Source: Oscarella lobularis (lineage: Eukaryota > Porifera > Homoscleromorpha > Homosclerophorida > Oscarellidae). Taken from it: a DNA stretch of 64,000 nucleotides. This document shows, piece by piece, positions 26,368 through 39,700 of the stretch (the stretch's first letter is position 1; every line of letters begins with the position of its first letter). A model generated the notes under the pieces. That model saw nothing but the letters and a program-made list of their open reading frames with translations. It was not told the origin of the DNA and did not search any database. The stretch lies in the NCBI RefSeq assembly GCF_947507565.1, contig NC_089175.1, positions 2,469,733 through 2,533,732 of the forward strand, in the 5' to 3' direction. The position numbers and the translations under genes are program-made.

Positions 26368-27939
26368 TTATTTTGAAACATTTTTTGGAACGTAGTCCTC
26401 ATCCGAATCATTATCAATAGAACCTTTCTCTTTTTCATCTGAACGACCAGCTGTTGCAGAAATTGTAGCAGCTTCTCTTTGTCGTTTCTACAACGATGCA
26501 ACGTTACGCGTGCTGTATTACCTTTCCCTCTCAATCTCACAAACCTTTCCAGCACGCAACCAATATGCCCGATTTCTTATTTCTTGACGTCGCGAAAGAA
26601 CAGAAGACTTCTCATCAGTTTGGCTCTAAAAACTCCGTTTGTCACAAACACAGGGTTTTCTTGGATTAGAACGCACAGAGTCGTCGTTGTCAGAGAACTC
26701 ACTGTCGCTCTCATCATCTTCTTTCACATGCAAACGTTTCTCCTTTTCCTAAAAAAAACAAAATCACCGTTAAAATAAAGATTAATTAATTAATTTATTG
26801 ATTTGACCTCTTCGAGTGTTTCAGCTGTCTTTGAATGTTCTCTAACCAACCTAAATCAAAGAACGTCGAATTTTGACACTATTCAACAGGCAGAATATAA
26901 TAGCCGAACTTCTCTACGTCAGCTGGAAGACTCGCATTTGCAACAGAAAGAGCTGGAGTGAGATGAGTGCGACCATCAAGAAGAAACGCCTCTTTCGCTT
27001 TCTCATACTCGTCTCCACACAAGGGCAACGACTACAAAAAAAATATTCTACGCCACAAATACATTATTTATATTGAGACCATCATGCCTTTAGAAGAGGA
27101 TTTATAATTGCATCGGCTATGTTGTGATCCGTACACAAAATAGAGGTTAGTGTATCGCGATTGACTATTCCAGATGAAGGGATTTGACTTCCCAGTGTCA
27201 ACTGACGGGAAACACGTCACCACTAAAAATTAATAATAACAAATAATTTTCTGACCTCAGAAGGTGTGAAGGTGTAATAATACGCTCGCTTCAAGTGCAA
27301 AACTCTCAGAACGTATTCGACGTCATAGTGCTAAAATAAACGCAAATAATTAAATAAAAAGTATGCAGTTTATTTGCTGACCGTCTCTGCGTGCATTCGA
27401 TCTCGAAAAGAATCCAATGCAAGTCTTAGGGACTCTGTGACTCTAATCTACACATTGATTTATCTCCTATTATTTAGAGAGTATTTTTCATTTTTATCAC
27501 TTTTGTTTCTGCCCGTATTGGCTGAGTGCCGTAAATGCTATAGAGAGCGTAAACAGCTCCGACTCGAACCGGAAGTTCGTGCTCCGACTTGGGCGAGAAG
27601 AATCCGAGGAAAATTTGCAACAAAGCGTCGACTGTCTAAAAAGAAATATCATCGATCGTGATGACGTCATCACGCAGTGAATTAACTAATTAATTTACCC
27701 CGATTCTTTTCTTCTGTTTTCTCACCGCGCTGCACCTAAGAAAAAAGATTCCTTCTCAGGTCTTCGAGACGGAAAATGTTTGCTACGTACAGCAGAAGAA
27801 TGCCAAAGTTCATGTTCGACCACACTTTCGCGAAATCCGAGAAGCGCAACGATTGCATTCTGTCGTATTCGGTCAATAGCTTTTGGCAATCGGTACTCAA
27901 CGCTTGCAAAACGTTCGTCGGTGCCTGAAAGCTGGCCAT
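26368..27939 (-). CDS. SNAPC1: snRNA-activating complex subunit 1 (about 7 exons), right unit
   Basis: SNAPc subunit (SNAP43) needed for transcription of snRNA genes by Pol II and Pol III. Exon 1 (from 27939) gives DCQKLLTEYDRMQSLRFSDF and WSNMNFGILLLYV (human DCEALLSRFQETDSVRFEDF, WRNMKFGTIF). The next exon (27545-27640) gives ELPVRVGAVYALYSIYGTQP, then FRDRMHAET, YDVEYVLRVLHLKRAYYYTF and acidic, poorly conserved C-terminal exons ending VPKNVSK. It shares a 55-bp promoter with TOMM7. A 3' fragment remains in the left duplication unit. Confidence 0.88.
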
Positions 27940-27994
27940 CGTGATTTTCAGGTCGAAATCTTAGCGCGCTTTGTTTTACGTCACGCAAGTAGAA
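27940..27994. promoter_or_regulatory. Bidirectional promoter SNAPC1 / TOMM7
   Basis: The two start codons are only 55 bp apart on opposite strands. The spacer has TTACGTCACG near 27976-27985, a CRE/ATF-type site. Both are housekeeping genes, so a shared core promoter is likely. Confidence 0.55.
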
Positions 27995-28208
27995 ATGGAT
28001 CTCGATCCTGTCAAAAAGCAACGAATCTATAACGTCGTCGGAGCCATTAAGACTATCGTACACTGGGGATTCATTCCCATGATACTTTACTTAGGTGAGC
28101 CCCCTCAAAATTGGAGACGCTGCGCACGAGCTATTTTTCTCTCTTTCCATAGGCATCCGCAGAGGCCAAACAGATCCAAACCTACCTCCGGTATCATGGT
28201 CAAGGTAA
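27995..28208 (+). CDS. TOMM7: Mitochondrial import receptor subunit TOM7 (51 aa, 2 exons)
   Basis: Small tail-anchored regulator of the TOM complex in the mitochondrial outer membrane. Exons 27995-28094 and 28153-28208 join in phase 1. HWGFIPMILYLGIRRG matches human RWGFIPLVIYLGFKRG, the membrane segment. Length 51 against 55 in human. The stop follows SWSR directly; a GTAAAG just there could extend it by splicing, but the short form fits the family better. Confidence 0.9.
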
Positions 28209-29038
28209 AGAGTCTTATTTGGGCTTGGGCACGATGATAGATCCCTAAAGAGATCCGATCTGAAAACACTAGCACGCTAAATACCACACCGATTCGCCAA
28301 ATACTAATACAATAACACGAATGTGCATCGTAGAAGCTTTCAAAACAGTAGAACCCTTCTTTGGCGAAGGCATGTATTATGACCCCCTTCTCAATCCCAG
28401 ATGAAAAAAGTGAACAAAGAAGTTTCAGAAACTCCTTTGCTCATACGAGTTCCAAAAAGTTATATGGGTTCCACGCCATATACCATGTAAAACAGAACTC
28501 TGAGCTATTGGTTGAGAGTGAGAGATGGCATATATGCCTTTAGAAAGATTCGATTCTCCCTCTCTTCCTCCCTCCCACCCACCACAATATTGTCTGTAGT
28601 CTGCTCTCGCGCCTCCAGCATCGCTTGGGGGTCTGTTTCTTCCCACTCGTTTCTCACCCCTAGGCGTCCCTTGGGGGAACAAAACAAGTGGGAGGAAAGG
28701 CAACTGGCGTGGGAAGGGGAATAGGTTCCAGTAAAAAATTAATCGCGAACCGCAATCTGTATCAACATCTGCCCCCAAAGATGAAGTCTAAATTGTTTTG
28801 TCTTTTAGTTTGCTCATATGGAATTAGTAATGAATGTCGTGGGGATGGAATCGAGAGACGAAATGAAGTCGCTTACTTACTTAACCCTGCGATGAGTTAG
28901 TACGTTTTGGCGTCGTTCTAATAATAATAATATCAGATGCACGCACACTTCCACTGTTTCGACGACTACAACAATGAGTTTCCTACTTTCCATCAAAGAA
29001 GAAACCTAGAATAGGAAGCATTTGCTTATTGAATATTT
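28209..29038. other. Intergenic stretch TOMM7 - TUSC3
   Basis: About 830 bp of 3' flank between convergent genes. Short open frames exist on both strands near 28425-28900 but lack family signatures. A pyrimidine-rich tract (CCCTCTCTTCCTCCCTCCC, 28557-28576) is the only compositional feature. No gene supported. Confidence 0.5.
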
Positions 29039-30483
29039 CTATTGTAATCCGCTGTTGTACCTATACGGGTATCCCCCATATTTGCTTCGAAAAATGGCCA
29101 AGAGAACGCTGAACACGCCCACGACGAGTAGCAAGCCGACCATAGACGTGACTGAGCGCAAAATAAATGTATAGGAATCAATAGCAAATTATTTATCTTT
29201 TTTTCTTACTTTTCTTTGTTCTTCCGTCTCTCGCTTGTGGTGATACTTCCGTGAGGAATATCCAACCCAAAGAAATTCCCGCATCTAAAAAAGTATATCA
29301 TCACACACGGAAACTGTTGAATCGTTTTTTTTCTTACGGAGTGCCATGATGATGTAGCTCTCTGCAACGAATTGAAATTGACTGCTACTGTGAATATAAA
29401 CCTGGAAAAAAAGAAAAAATTAATATTAGACATAGTCTTTTTGGTTGCCCTTACGGTTTGCCCACTATTGGGATCACGATGCGCAAACGGAGGCCCGCGA
29501 ATCTGATTCCACATTTGTCCCGAGCTCATAGCAAAGATGACGCACTAGATACAGAAAACAAAGTAGCAAAAGGAAGCCTCCGCCCGCTCTCTCCTTATTA
29601 CCAAAGCAATGTATCCCCAATTGGTAGTATTGTAGAGAAACGACATGTCAATGCGAGTAAAATAGGCAAGAAGTCCGATGACGCCAAGAGCGAGAAGGAT
29701 AAGGAGAGGTACAGTGTAGTTGGGAGGTCTCACAACTGTAATCTAAAAAAATACATATGCATATATAAAAATACAGACAAAGTATTCCAACAGCCAATAT
29801 TATTTAATTATGCATTTACCTGAATTCCCGTTCTCTCTGCTACAAACTTAGCAATGGCATCAGCAGAAAAACCAACTCTATACGAAAAATCATTTAAAAT
29901 TAATTAATTAATTAAAAATAGATGCCTTTGGAGGTCCATCGTGTCTTGCCGCTTGTTCTTGCCTTTCGCCGGAAAATGTATAAACATGGGAGCACTGTTA
30001 AGTTTCAGCTAAAAAATCGCCAAAAAATAAAATTTCGCAATTTTTCAAAAAATTCGACATACAGCTTGAAAGACGTCGGGGCCCTCGTCGAAATCGACCA
30101 TGGCGAAGAAGAGACGCGGCGAATAGCTGCCCGAAAATCGCCACGAATTCGCGACGATCGAATATTCGTCGTCGGCCTGCTTGCAGATTTGGCATTGGCG
30201 TTGGGGCTGCAGCGCCGTCAGCATGACGATTATCGAGTAGTTGCGCGGCGGATTTTTCACGTATTCGCGAAATTTGTCGCCGTTGAGGCGAATGATCGCC
30301 TTGCGATTGTTCCAGTCGACGAGTTGGCGAACTTTCGCGTCGATTTTCGACGTCTGGGAAGCGAAAGTGGAGCCCTCGCGTTCGAAGAACGTCTTCGCTT
30401 ACGTCTTTTTTAGCTCCTGAGCTCTTTTTCGCTGCTGTAGCGGCCGAAGCGAGCAGGAGAATCGCTAGAGAAAGTCGCCACAT
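29039..30483 (-). CDS. TUSC3/MAGT1: Oligosaccharyltransferase subunit OST3/TUSC3/MAGT1 (about 6 exons)
   Basis: ER oxidoreductase subunit of the STT3B-type oligosaccharyltransferase. The start at 30483 opens a signal peptide ([17 protein letters not shown]). The thioredoxin-like domain spans [37 protein letters not shown] and the redox motif CQIC (human TUSC3 CSVC), then ANSWRFSGS and [33 protein letters not shown] and [17 protein letters not shown] lead to the four-helix membrane domain ([72 protein letters not shown]). The C-terminus [13 protein letters not shown] lacks a dilysine signal. The intron at 29878-29925 has a GC donor. One sponge gene apparently represents both vertebrate paralogues. 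Confidence 0.92.
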
Positions 30484-30734
30484 CGTGTTGGATGTGAAAG
30501 GTTGATATGAACTAAGCACACGGAAGTAAATCAATCAATTGACGATTTTTTGGCATGTGTCTCTCCGAGTACTCCCCGCTTGTAGTTGATAATTTTTATT
30601 GAAATGCAATAACAGAACGTAGCGACTACTAAAGTGAACACTACACTCACTCAAACACAAGTACTAATCGTATAAGTAGCAATGCGCGGCGTCCGTCCCC
30701 TCCGAAATATCGTGTCCCTTCGTAGATCTTCCTA

Positions 30735-33700
30735 TTATACTTCCGTATTATCGTTGTCGTCGCACTCGGCCTTCTGCGCCGGCGGCGGGGGAGCGTCGCC
30801 TTTGCCAGTGACGTCAAAAGAATTTCTTCTCCTGCGCGAAAAGACGACGGCAACGGCGATAATGGCCACGATGACGATTCCGCCGACGACACCGGCAATG
30901 ATCGGTATCAGCGAGGAAGAGGACTTATTGCTCGGCTCGTTCGGCACGACGGCGTTGTTGGGACCTTCGGGCGTGTTTGCGTCGACCCTTTCGTATGTGT
31001 TCCTCGCCTCGAGACGAAGTATCTGCATGCCTGTGCCTTCGTCGTCTTTCAACTGGAACACTTCGTCGGCTCGTTTCGAAACGGCGTGGACGATGGCGCG
31101 ACGACGACGATCGCCGCGGCCGATGGAGTACAAAGCGTGGACGTAGACGTTGCTATTGGCACCGGTCTAAGAGATAGACAAAATTAGTCTCCTAAATACA
31201 AAGGGGGCCGTTTCCGCGTGTACCGTGTAGAGAGGAGCAGCTGAAAAACTGAATCCGTCGACGTTGCTGTCGCTGGTAATAACGGGGTCCGTCGCAAATT
31301 GTGCGTTGAACGGCACGGAGCCCATGCCCTGAACGACTGAGCCAGGATCACGTCGATCCTACAAGAAAAAAAATAGACAAAAAGAAGATATCGCTTTTAT
31401 TCGCTTCTTACCAGTATCTTGTAGGAGAAGAGCAGATTGGAGGGATTGGAGAGGCAGCCGAAATTACTCGAGGCCGGATCAAACGAGGCCGAATAGCCGT
31501 TCTTGCCCGAGCAAACATACACCTGCTCGACCTTCAAATTATACGAATCGCCAATACGCTGAGCGGGATCGACTTGAACGCGTCCGTAAATGATCGAATC
31601 CTCGCTGAACGTCTGATCCATTTCGGCGCCAAAATCGGCGGTCGCTTCCATGAGCCAAGCGGAGCGCTTATTCAAGACGAAGAACTGCGTGCCGAGCGTA
31701 TACTCGGCTTTGACGGGCGCCGTCGTCTGTTGGAAGCGCAGCGGCATGTCGAGCGTGATCTGATCGGCGGGTTGGCATTGGAGTGGATTCGTATAGCCGA
31801 CCCCCGGAGCGACGATGCACGGAACCAAGTGGACTTCGTACGTGTCCGAATAATCGCTGTGGGACAGCGTCGACGTGAAGCGCCACGTCTGCTCGGCGTT
31901 TTCGACCGTCGAATCGCTGCTCACCAACGTCAAGTCGAACTGCCGACTCGGATATCGCGTCGAGACGACGACCGAACCGTCGGCGACGAACTGACCGCGA
32001 AAATCGGCGACCGTGCTAAATTCGACGACGAGTTGACCCGTTTCCGATATATAGATTCGCTTCGGATACATCGTTCCGGACGTCTCCAGCTGCTGCGTCG
32101 AACTCGACAGGCCATTCTCCCACAGCACTTGCGTGTCGTAGACGAACGACATACGCAATTTCGTCTCGGACGAAATGAAGCTACTCACCTGATTCGCTTG
32201 ACCCCGCGAAACGTAGTAGAATCCGACGTGAAGCGGAACGCGCACGGTCAAATGAGACTTGGAATTGTCGCGCACGGTCGGCTCGCGATCGACTTCGCCG
32301 CCGCACGTCGTCACCAGTTCGTCCATCGTGTAATAGCCGACAAACGTCCACATGCACTTGTCCAAGTCGAGATTGCGATAGAAGCGCAGCGTCGGTTCGG
32401 ATCGCAGCGTCGCGCTGTATTGATACGGCGCGACGTTGCCGAGCGCCATTTCATTTCCCGTCGCCGTCGAACTGAATCCGCTTCGCGTGACGAGCTCCTG
32501 CGGCTGGAGAAGATTCGAGCACGTGTGAAGAGTCGATCGAAGTGCCGTCTGGCCGATGAGTTGACTCGAGCTCTCGAGCGATCGCGTCGATATGACGGGT
32601 ATGAGACCGTTCGTGTGCTGAATTCTCACCGTCACTTTAACCATGTTCGGATGATCGACGTCGTCCGGTCCGAGATACTCGAATCGAGTCGAATACGGTT
32701 CGGCGCCGACTTCTTCGTCGTTGAAACGCGGGCAGAATTCGTCTCCAGGGCCGATCGTCACGACGTCGCTCGTCTGCGAGGGACCTTCGGAGACGCCGGT
32801 TCTCGGCACGGACGTGCAGCGAACTCGACTTCCCGATCGGAAATAGATGCTATCGAGCGTTATCGAATTCACCGACGTCATGAACGTGGCGAGCGTGATG
32901 CGCCCCAAATCGCCGTTGCCGTTCGCCACCTCCCAGTAGTAGTACGTCATGCTGTCGTTGACGCCGGCGCAGTGAACGCTCGTCGTCGCGTAGTCGGAAT
33001 ATTTCGGATTGCACGACGTCACGCAGACGAGCGGATAGCCGGCCGACGGCTCTTCGGACGCCGTCTCCGTCGAATCGTAGTCCTGAAGCGATACGACTTC
33101 GGGTGCCGCCGGGAAAACGGGCACGGCGTCGGGCACCGCCTGAGTGCCGTCGTTGTTCGGTTTTCGCGGACCGCTGCCGTAATCGTCAATGAAGATCGTC
33201 GCTCGCGAATTGATCAAATCGGCGTGGCCGTTCTGGTCCGGTTCGATGATGATTTTGAACGTTTTGCCCGCTTCGCGAACGCCGTCGCCGAGTATGCCGA
33301 TGCGAAGGGGAACGCGCGAGACGTTGAAGCCGAATTGGACGACTCTGGAAAACGGTTCATAGTCTATGTTGGCGATGGCCGAAACGTCTTGCGTGTAAAC
33401 GACGAAAATCGACGTCTTTGTCGTATCGCCCGTGCGCACGACGGGCACGATAACGTAGCTCATGTTATTCTGCGCTGGCTCTCGAACGCGATAGCGCGTA
33501 TTCTCGAAACCGACCGACGATTTGTCCTGATCCTTGACGACGATTCGAATGAAGGTCGGCCGGTCGACTTTCGCGCCACCGGCGTCGGGACTTTGCGGCT
33601 GAAGCAGGACCAACTCGAACATCTCCTCCTTCTCCTCGACGCCGTCGTCCATCAGCTGAACGGTGCACATTTTCTCGCGCTCGCCCGGAGCGAACGTGAC

Positions 33701-36700
33701 GATCGACGCGTCCGTGTTCGGTCGTTCGGCGTAGTCCATCATCACTTGAGCGCTCGATTGACGCGTGACGCAGCGAACCGTCGCCGTATTGCTCAAGTCG
33801 CCCGTTCGCACGATGACGACGTTTATCGTTCCGTCTTCTTCGTTGACCGTGATCGTTCTCTGCTTGAAATGCATTGTTGGTATGTCCAACGTCGAGTCGT
33901 CGATTGTGATCGTTGCGCGCGACACGGAGCCGAGAACGGCGTGCATTGGCATGCGAAGGAGCACTTCGAACGTCTCCGGACCTTCCAGAACCGGATTACC
34001 GGTGTCGTCCAATATCGCCACGCGAATCGTCTTCGATTGAACGCCTGGTGCAAATTCGACCATTTCGGATTTGGGAATGTAGTCAATGCCGGATAGAGCC
34101 GATTTCGGCTTCGAGACGGCGGTGACGAATTGCACGCTGGCCATCTGCGACAAATCGACTCCTTCGCGAATAATCTTCACCGACACGTAGCCGTCGCTTT
34201 CGTTGACACGATACTCTTCGAATTCAAAGTGGAAAACGGGAACTAAAAGAAGACAAGATGAGAATCGTCGTATACTATACTACATATTGAATATATACCG
34301 TCGCTTTCGTCCTTCACGATCGTCACCTTCGTTTCGGTGACGGCTCCCGTCTTACCGCCCATGGGATTCACCAATGAAACGGTGAAATCCTCGTCGTCTT
34401 CGTTCTGCGTGTCCTCGACGATCGTAATCTCGCAATACTTCGTCTCGTCGCCGTATTCGAACATGATCGCGCTTCCCTGACTTGCCGGACGCGTGATGTA
34501 GTCGGAGAACGACAGCACGGTCGACGGAACGGTTCCCGTCGCCGTGCCCGGCGTCGTCGTGCACGTGACCATCGACTCTTTGCTCGTGTCGCCCGTTCTC
34601 GTGATCGGAATTCGCAGGACGCCGACGTCTTCTTCGACTCGATACGTCGCTTCGCCGAACGTGAAGGACGGTTCGTCTTCGGGATCGACGATGGTGACGA
34701 CAGACGATGACGGATTTCGAAGGATCGCCTTGACCGGATCGCTTAGTTGGACAGTAAAGTCCTCCGACTTCTCGTACTCCTTATCGTTCAAAATTCGAAT
34801 AGTATACGTCGCCTTTCTCGCGCCGACGGCGAAATACAATTGACTCGACATGTGACCTTTGAAGTCGACTCCCTTCGTCGCCGTTCCCGATGCGACGGCG
34901 ATTTTCACGAACGCCGGCTGGTTTAGATCGCCCTGTCGTATGACGGTCACCGTCAAGTGCTTCGCGTTTTCGTTCACCGTATACTGGGACTTCTCCATCG
35001 ACAGAATCGCCCACGTGAGAGTGAATCTCTGATTAATCAACGCGTTGCGTCCCGCGTCCATGATCTTGAAAATGAAGGAGTCGCCACCCATGGCAACGGC
35101 GTCGACGTCTTTTAGAATATAGCAGACTTTTCCTTCGTTCACCTGCCCTTGGGTGAAGTGCAACAACGGCTGACTGGCGTTGTCTATATCAGCAAAGTAG
35201 CCGTGCTGAGGCACCTCTTCCACCCAGTACTCCAAAGTGCCGTCATCGCTATCCTGATCGGTCGCTCGAAGATTCCCGCTGCTAAGACACGACCCAATCA
35301 TATTGACAGGAAACAAATTATTCATCGAGCCGCCCGTGTACAATTGCCGAATGGGATTCACGACCTGCAGCTCGGGTCTCGCGTCTTCAATCGGATTAAT
35401 AGTGATTTTGAAAGTCTGCGCCGTTCTCGTCGGTCGTTGATCAGGCAGCGCGATGAATTGATCGTGAACCGAGTCGCTGACAGTGAAGAGAAAATCGTCG
35501 CTCGTCGTATCGGAACCGTCGTGTTCGTAGCTGATGTGACCGTTATCGATGTCGTGCTGATTGAATCGCTGTACGACGACGCGTCCCTTTCGGAGAAGTC
35601 GTCCGTGCATCGGTCGTCGTTTGACGACGTAGACGAGCTTCTTGTCGTCCGTGCCGGCGTCCGAGTCCTCGACGTTCAATTCGTACGGCGTTATGACTTT
35701 CGTCGCGCCTTCGTCGAGACGAAGTCCGCGATTCTCGAGCACGGGCAACTCGTCGTCGCCCGGCGCGATTCTCACCATGAGACTTCGTATGACGTCGTTC
35801 GTGCCGTCGCTGACTCTCACTTCGAATCGATCGACGCTATTCTCGCCGGAATCGGTGTGCACGTAGCGAATTTTATTCCCAGCCAATTGGAGTTGAGTGA
35901 ACGAACTGATTGGAACGCCTGGACTATCGGTGTTCTCCAAGTGACCGTACTCGGGCGGCGTGAGCAGCATAAAGGACAAGTCCTTATCGTTCGAATTATC
36001 ATCGGTCGCCGATAGATGAGTCGTCGTGATGACGGTGAATCCGTTCTCGTTCACAGTCAGCATTCGCGTCGTCACCTTGGGCGGCGTATTGTCGACCGGT
36101 TGAACATTGATGACGACTTCGCGATCGAAGTGCACGTTACGACCGTCGGACAAATCAAAGCGGAATCGATCCAGACCGCCTTCCTTGCCGTTGCTCACGA
36201 ACCGAACGTGATTATCGTTGATTTGCCGTTGCGTGAAATTCTGCGCGAGCGTCGTATTGCGCCAAGCGCCGTTGACGAAAATCTGCAGATATCCAATGCG
36301 CGGCAACTGACGAAGAATATACAGAATCGTCGTATCGTCCGTATCCAAATCCGTCGCCGACAAAATACGCTTGTCGACGACCGTCGTGCCGCCGAGAACG
36401 TCGACGCGAACGCCGCGATTCGTCTTGAGTCGCGGCGACTCGTCGTCGACGGGATTGACGGTGACCGTCACGACGCCGATCACCTCGTTTTCGCCGTCAG
36501 TAAGCGTGATACTAAACGAATCCTCCGTCGTCTCCGAGCCGTCGTGCGTGTAGATGATATTCGAAGCGCCGTCGATTTGATCCAACGTGAAGCGCGTCAC
36601 TTTGACGCTGCCCTGCGGCACTTGTTCGACGATTTCGCCGTGTTGCGGTTGCTTCGTGATGATGAACGTCAACGTCTGCGACGGAACGTCGGCGTCTTGA

Positions 36701-39700
36701 GCGTTCAATATCGTTCGATCGATGACGAGATCGCCGCCTTCGTCGACGACGAATTCTCGTATGAAGAGCTCGGGTTTTTCGTCGTTTTTCGGCTGGACGT
36801 CGACGTCGAAGTCGATCTGCGGCGCTTCGTTGCCCTCCTCGTCGCCGCACGTCAACGCGAAACGATCGGACGTCGCCTCGACGGATTCGCCGACTTTTTG
36901 ATTTTGCACGTAGAAGATATTCCCGTCGAGTATGTCCTGATAGGTGAAGACGCTAATCGGCTTATTCGCCTGACTCTTTTCGCCGCCCGGCTTGGGAGCG
37001 ATGTTCTCGACGAATCCCTCTTCGGGCGTCACGGTAATACGACAGACGATCCCGCCGACTTCCGAATCGACGTCGCTAACGGAGAAATTCAAAAACGTTA
37101 TCTGCGATCGACCGTTTTCGACGACAACGAATCCGGGCGTAAAACTCGGTATGGGCGCTTGGTCATCAACGGGTAATATAGACACAAGCATGAAGACGCC
37201 TCGGAGAACGTTTCCACCCGTAATGTTTCGACCCGTAACGTTAGCCGTTTGATCGGCTATGTCCAAAACGAAGCTATCCGTATCCATAAAAAGTCCTATC
37301 TCGCCGTCCGTGTGAACGTACATCACGCGACCGTTCGCCACGTCCTCTTGAAGAAAACTCATCGCCGCGACGCCGCCCACGCGAATTTCTCCCTTCGTCG
37401 GCGGACGAACGACGACGAAGCGAAGCGTCAAGTCGTCGCTGTCGACGTCCGTCGCTCTGATGATTTCCGCCGTGATCACCGATATGCCGTTCTCTTCGAC
37501 CGTTATCGGATTCGCGTACAATAGCTGCGGTGCCGTGTCGTCGACGGCGACGACGGTGATTCGAATGGGAACTTCGTTCGTATTCGTGCCGTCCGTTTGA
37601 ATGACGCGGAAAATGTCGTCGGTCGTTTCCGAACCGCTGTGCCGGTAGATGATCAGTCCGCCGTCGATGTCGGCCATCGTGAAATTGTCGCCGACTTTGA
37701 GCGGAACGCCGCCACGACTCACGAACCCGTTTTCAGGTATAGATACAATAGTAAAGAAGATTTGATCGCGTCTCGAGTCGCCGTCCGTCACGTGCACGAA
37801 CGTGCGATCGATGACGACGGACGTGCCTTCTTTGAGCGGAATCGTCGGCACGATGACGGTGGATTTTTCGTCGTCGACGGGCAGGACGGTTATCGTGATA
37901 TTTCGTCTCGTCACGTTGTGTCCAAGCGGATCGACGACGGTGAAGAAGAAGCGAACGTATTTGATTTCGGTTCCCACTTCTCTCGGCGGCTCGTAGCACA
38001 CCTTGGAATAGCGAAGCATTCGCTGCGTGAACGTCGTCAACGTTTGACTGGGATTATCGCACGCGACGAGTCGGCCCGGATCGCCGGAATCGCCCGGAGA
38101 AACCCACTGGGGCCCGCCGCCTATTATGACGTAAGTCAACAGGTCGTCATCCGAATCGACGTCGGTGAACAAAACGACGCCACCGGTGATCGGAGTGCGA
38201 ACTTTTTCGTGAACTGTAATTGCAAACGGTTTGCCGACGACTGGTGCCGGTGCCGCGTCGTCGACGCTATTGATCTTGAAGAGGAACGTTTGTATGGGCG
38301 ATTGATTTCCTTCGCCGTCTTCGAGCGTAAAGGAGAACGAGTCGCTGTTCGTTTCGCTGCCGTCGTGGAAATAGAAGAGTTTTCCGTCGATGACGTCTTG
38401 CCACGTGAACGACGTCGTGACGACTTTCGTGTAGTAGATACCGTCGAACGAGTAACCGGTCACGTTATCCGGTCGATCGGTTTGCTGGATGACGAGTCGA
38501 CCATGTCTGGGCAACGTCGTGACGACGAAACGAATGGAGGAGTCGTCCGAATCGATATCAGATGCGCTCAGAACGAACTCAGTGATCGGCACTTGTTCGC
38601 CTTCGTTCATAACGATGCCCGTGTTCGTCAGAAGAACGGGACTCTCGTCGTCGACCGATACGACGACGATGGGAAAGAGAAAGTCGACGTCGTGCGTGCC
38701 GTCCGACGCGCGAAGAACGACGTTGTCGAAATTCGTGTCGGTGCCGTCGTGTTCGTACCAGATGACGCCGTTCTTCAGATCGTTCATCGTGAACGTCTTG
38801 ACGGGGACTTTGACGCCGCCGACGAGCCGATACACCGATCCGTGATGGGGTCCGAATAGGAACGTCAGCGTGACGTCCTCGACGTTGTCTTCGTCGGATA
38901 TGACGAGATATTTGCGCGTGATTGCGCGTCTCTCACCCTCGTACAACATCAAGCCGCGATTTCGCGTGGGTATCGGCGCGAGAGTGTTCTTCGGATTCAC
39001 GATAATCAGAAAGGAGATTTCGTTCGATTTCGCGCCTTCGCTGTCGACGATCTGCAATTTGATCTCGATCAATCGTCTCTGATCGGAATCCTCTTTCGGC
39101 GGCGAATAGCCGATTTTCAAATCGAAAACGTCCTGCTGACGAAACGACGTCAACGCCTGATTCCGATCGTCGGTGCTGAACAGATAACCCTCGCCTTCGC
39201 CGAAACCCGACGTAATATTAAATATCAATTGTCCGGCCGGCGTTTCGGCGTCTTCGGCGCCGACTACGCTGCGCGTGATCGCCGTCGCGATGTACTGGTG
39301 CACTTCGAGTAGAAAAACGGCGTCGAACGATCGCACGGGAACCGTATTCGGAAGTCCGTTCTGAATGCGAACGAGCATCTGAAAGAATTCCTTCTTCGTG
39401 ATTGCGCCCGTCGCGATGTCGCGCAACTCGACGACCATGGGAACGTGATCGCGATTCGGCGACGGCGGCTTCGTGTGCACGTAGCGAATGCCGAGCGCGA
39501 GAAAGTCGGCGCAGTCCTGCTGGGCCACGTGACCTTCGGCATTGGTCAATTCGCCGTAGCGCGGCAAACCGTCGGCGCTACTCAGCAAAGTCACGTGACA
39601 CGTTTGAAGGGTGTCGTCGTAGGTGAACGTCAGTTTCGTGCCGTCGATCGGATCGGACGTGCCGCCGGGTCGCGGCACTTCGAGCGGGCGAATGTTCGTG

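Noticed and set aside
27545-27570. GGTTCGAGTC-like box suggesting a tRNA gene on the minus strand
   Set aside because: It lies inside a SNAPC1 exon with the frame conserved, and no cloverleaf with A box and acceptor stem can be drawn around it.
28425-28900. Open frames on both strands between TOMM7 and TUSC3
   Set aside because: No family signature, no splice support, low-complexity composition.
31574-34096. 840-codon open frame on the + strand opposite the FREM2-like gene (others at 35149-37176 and 37597-38859)
   Set aside because: Arg/Val/Asp-rich translation with no domain, mirror of GC-ending codons in the large FREM2 exons; the minus strand frame carries clear CSPG and Calx-beta repeats and splice sites.
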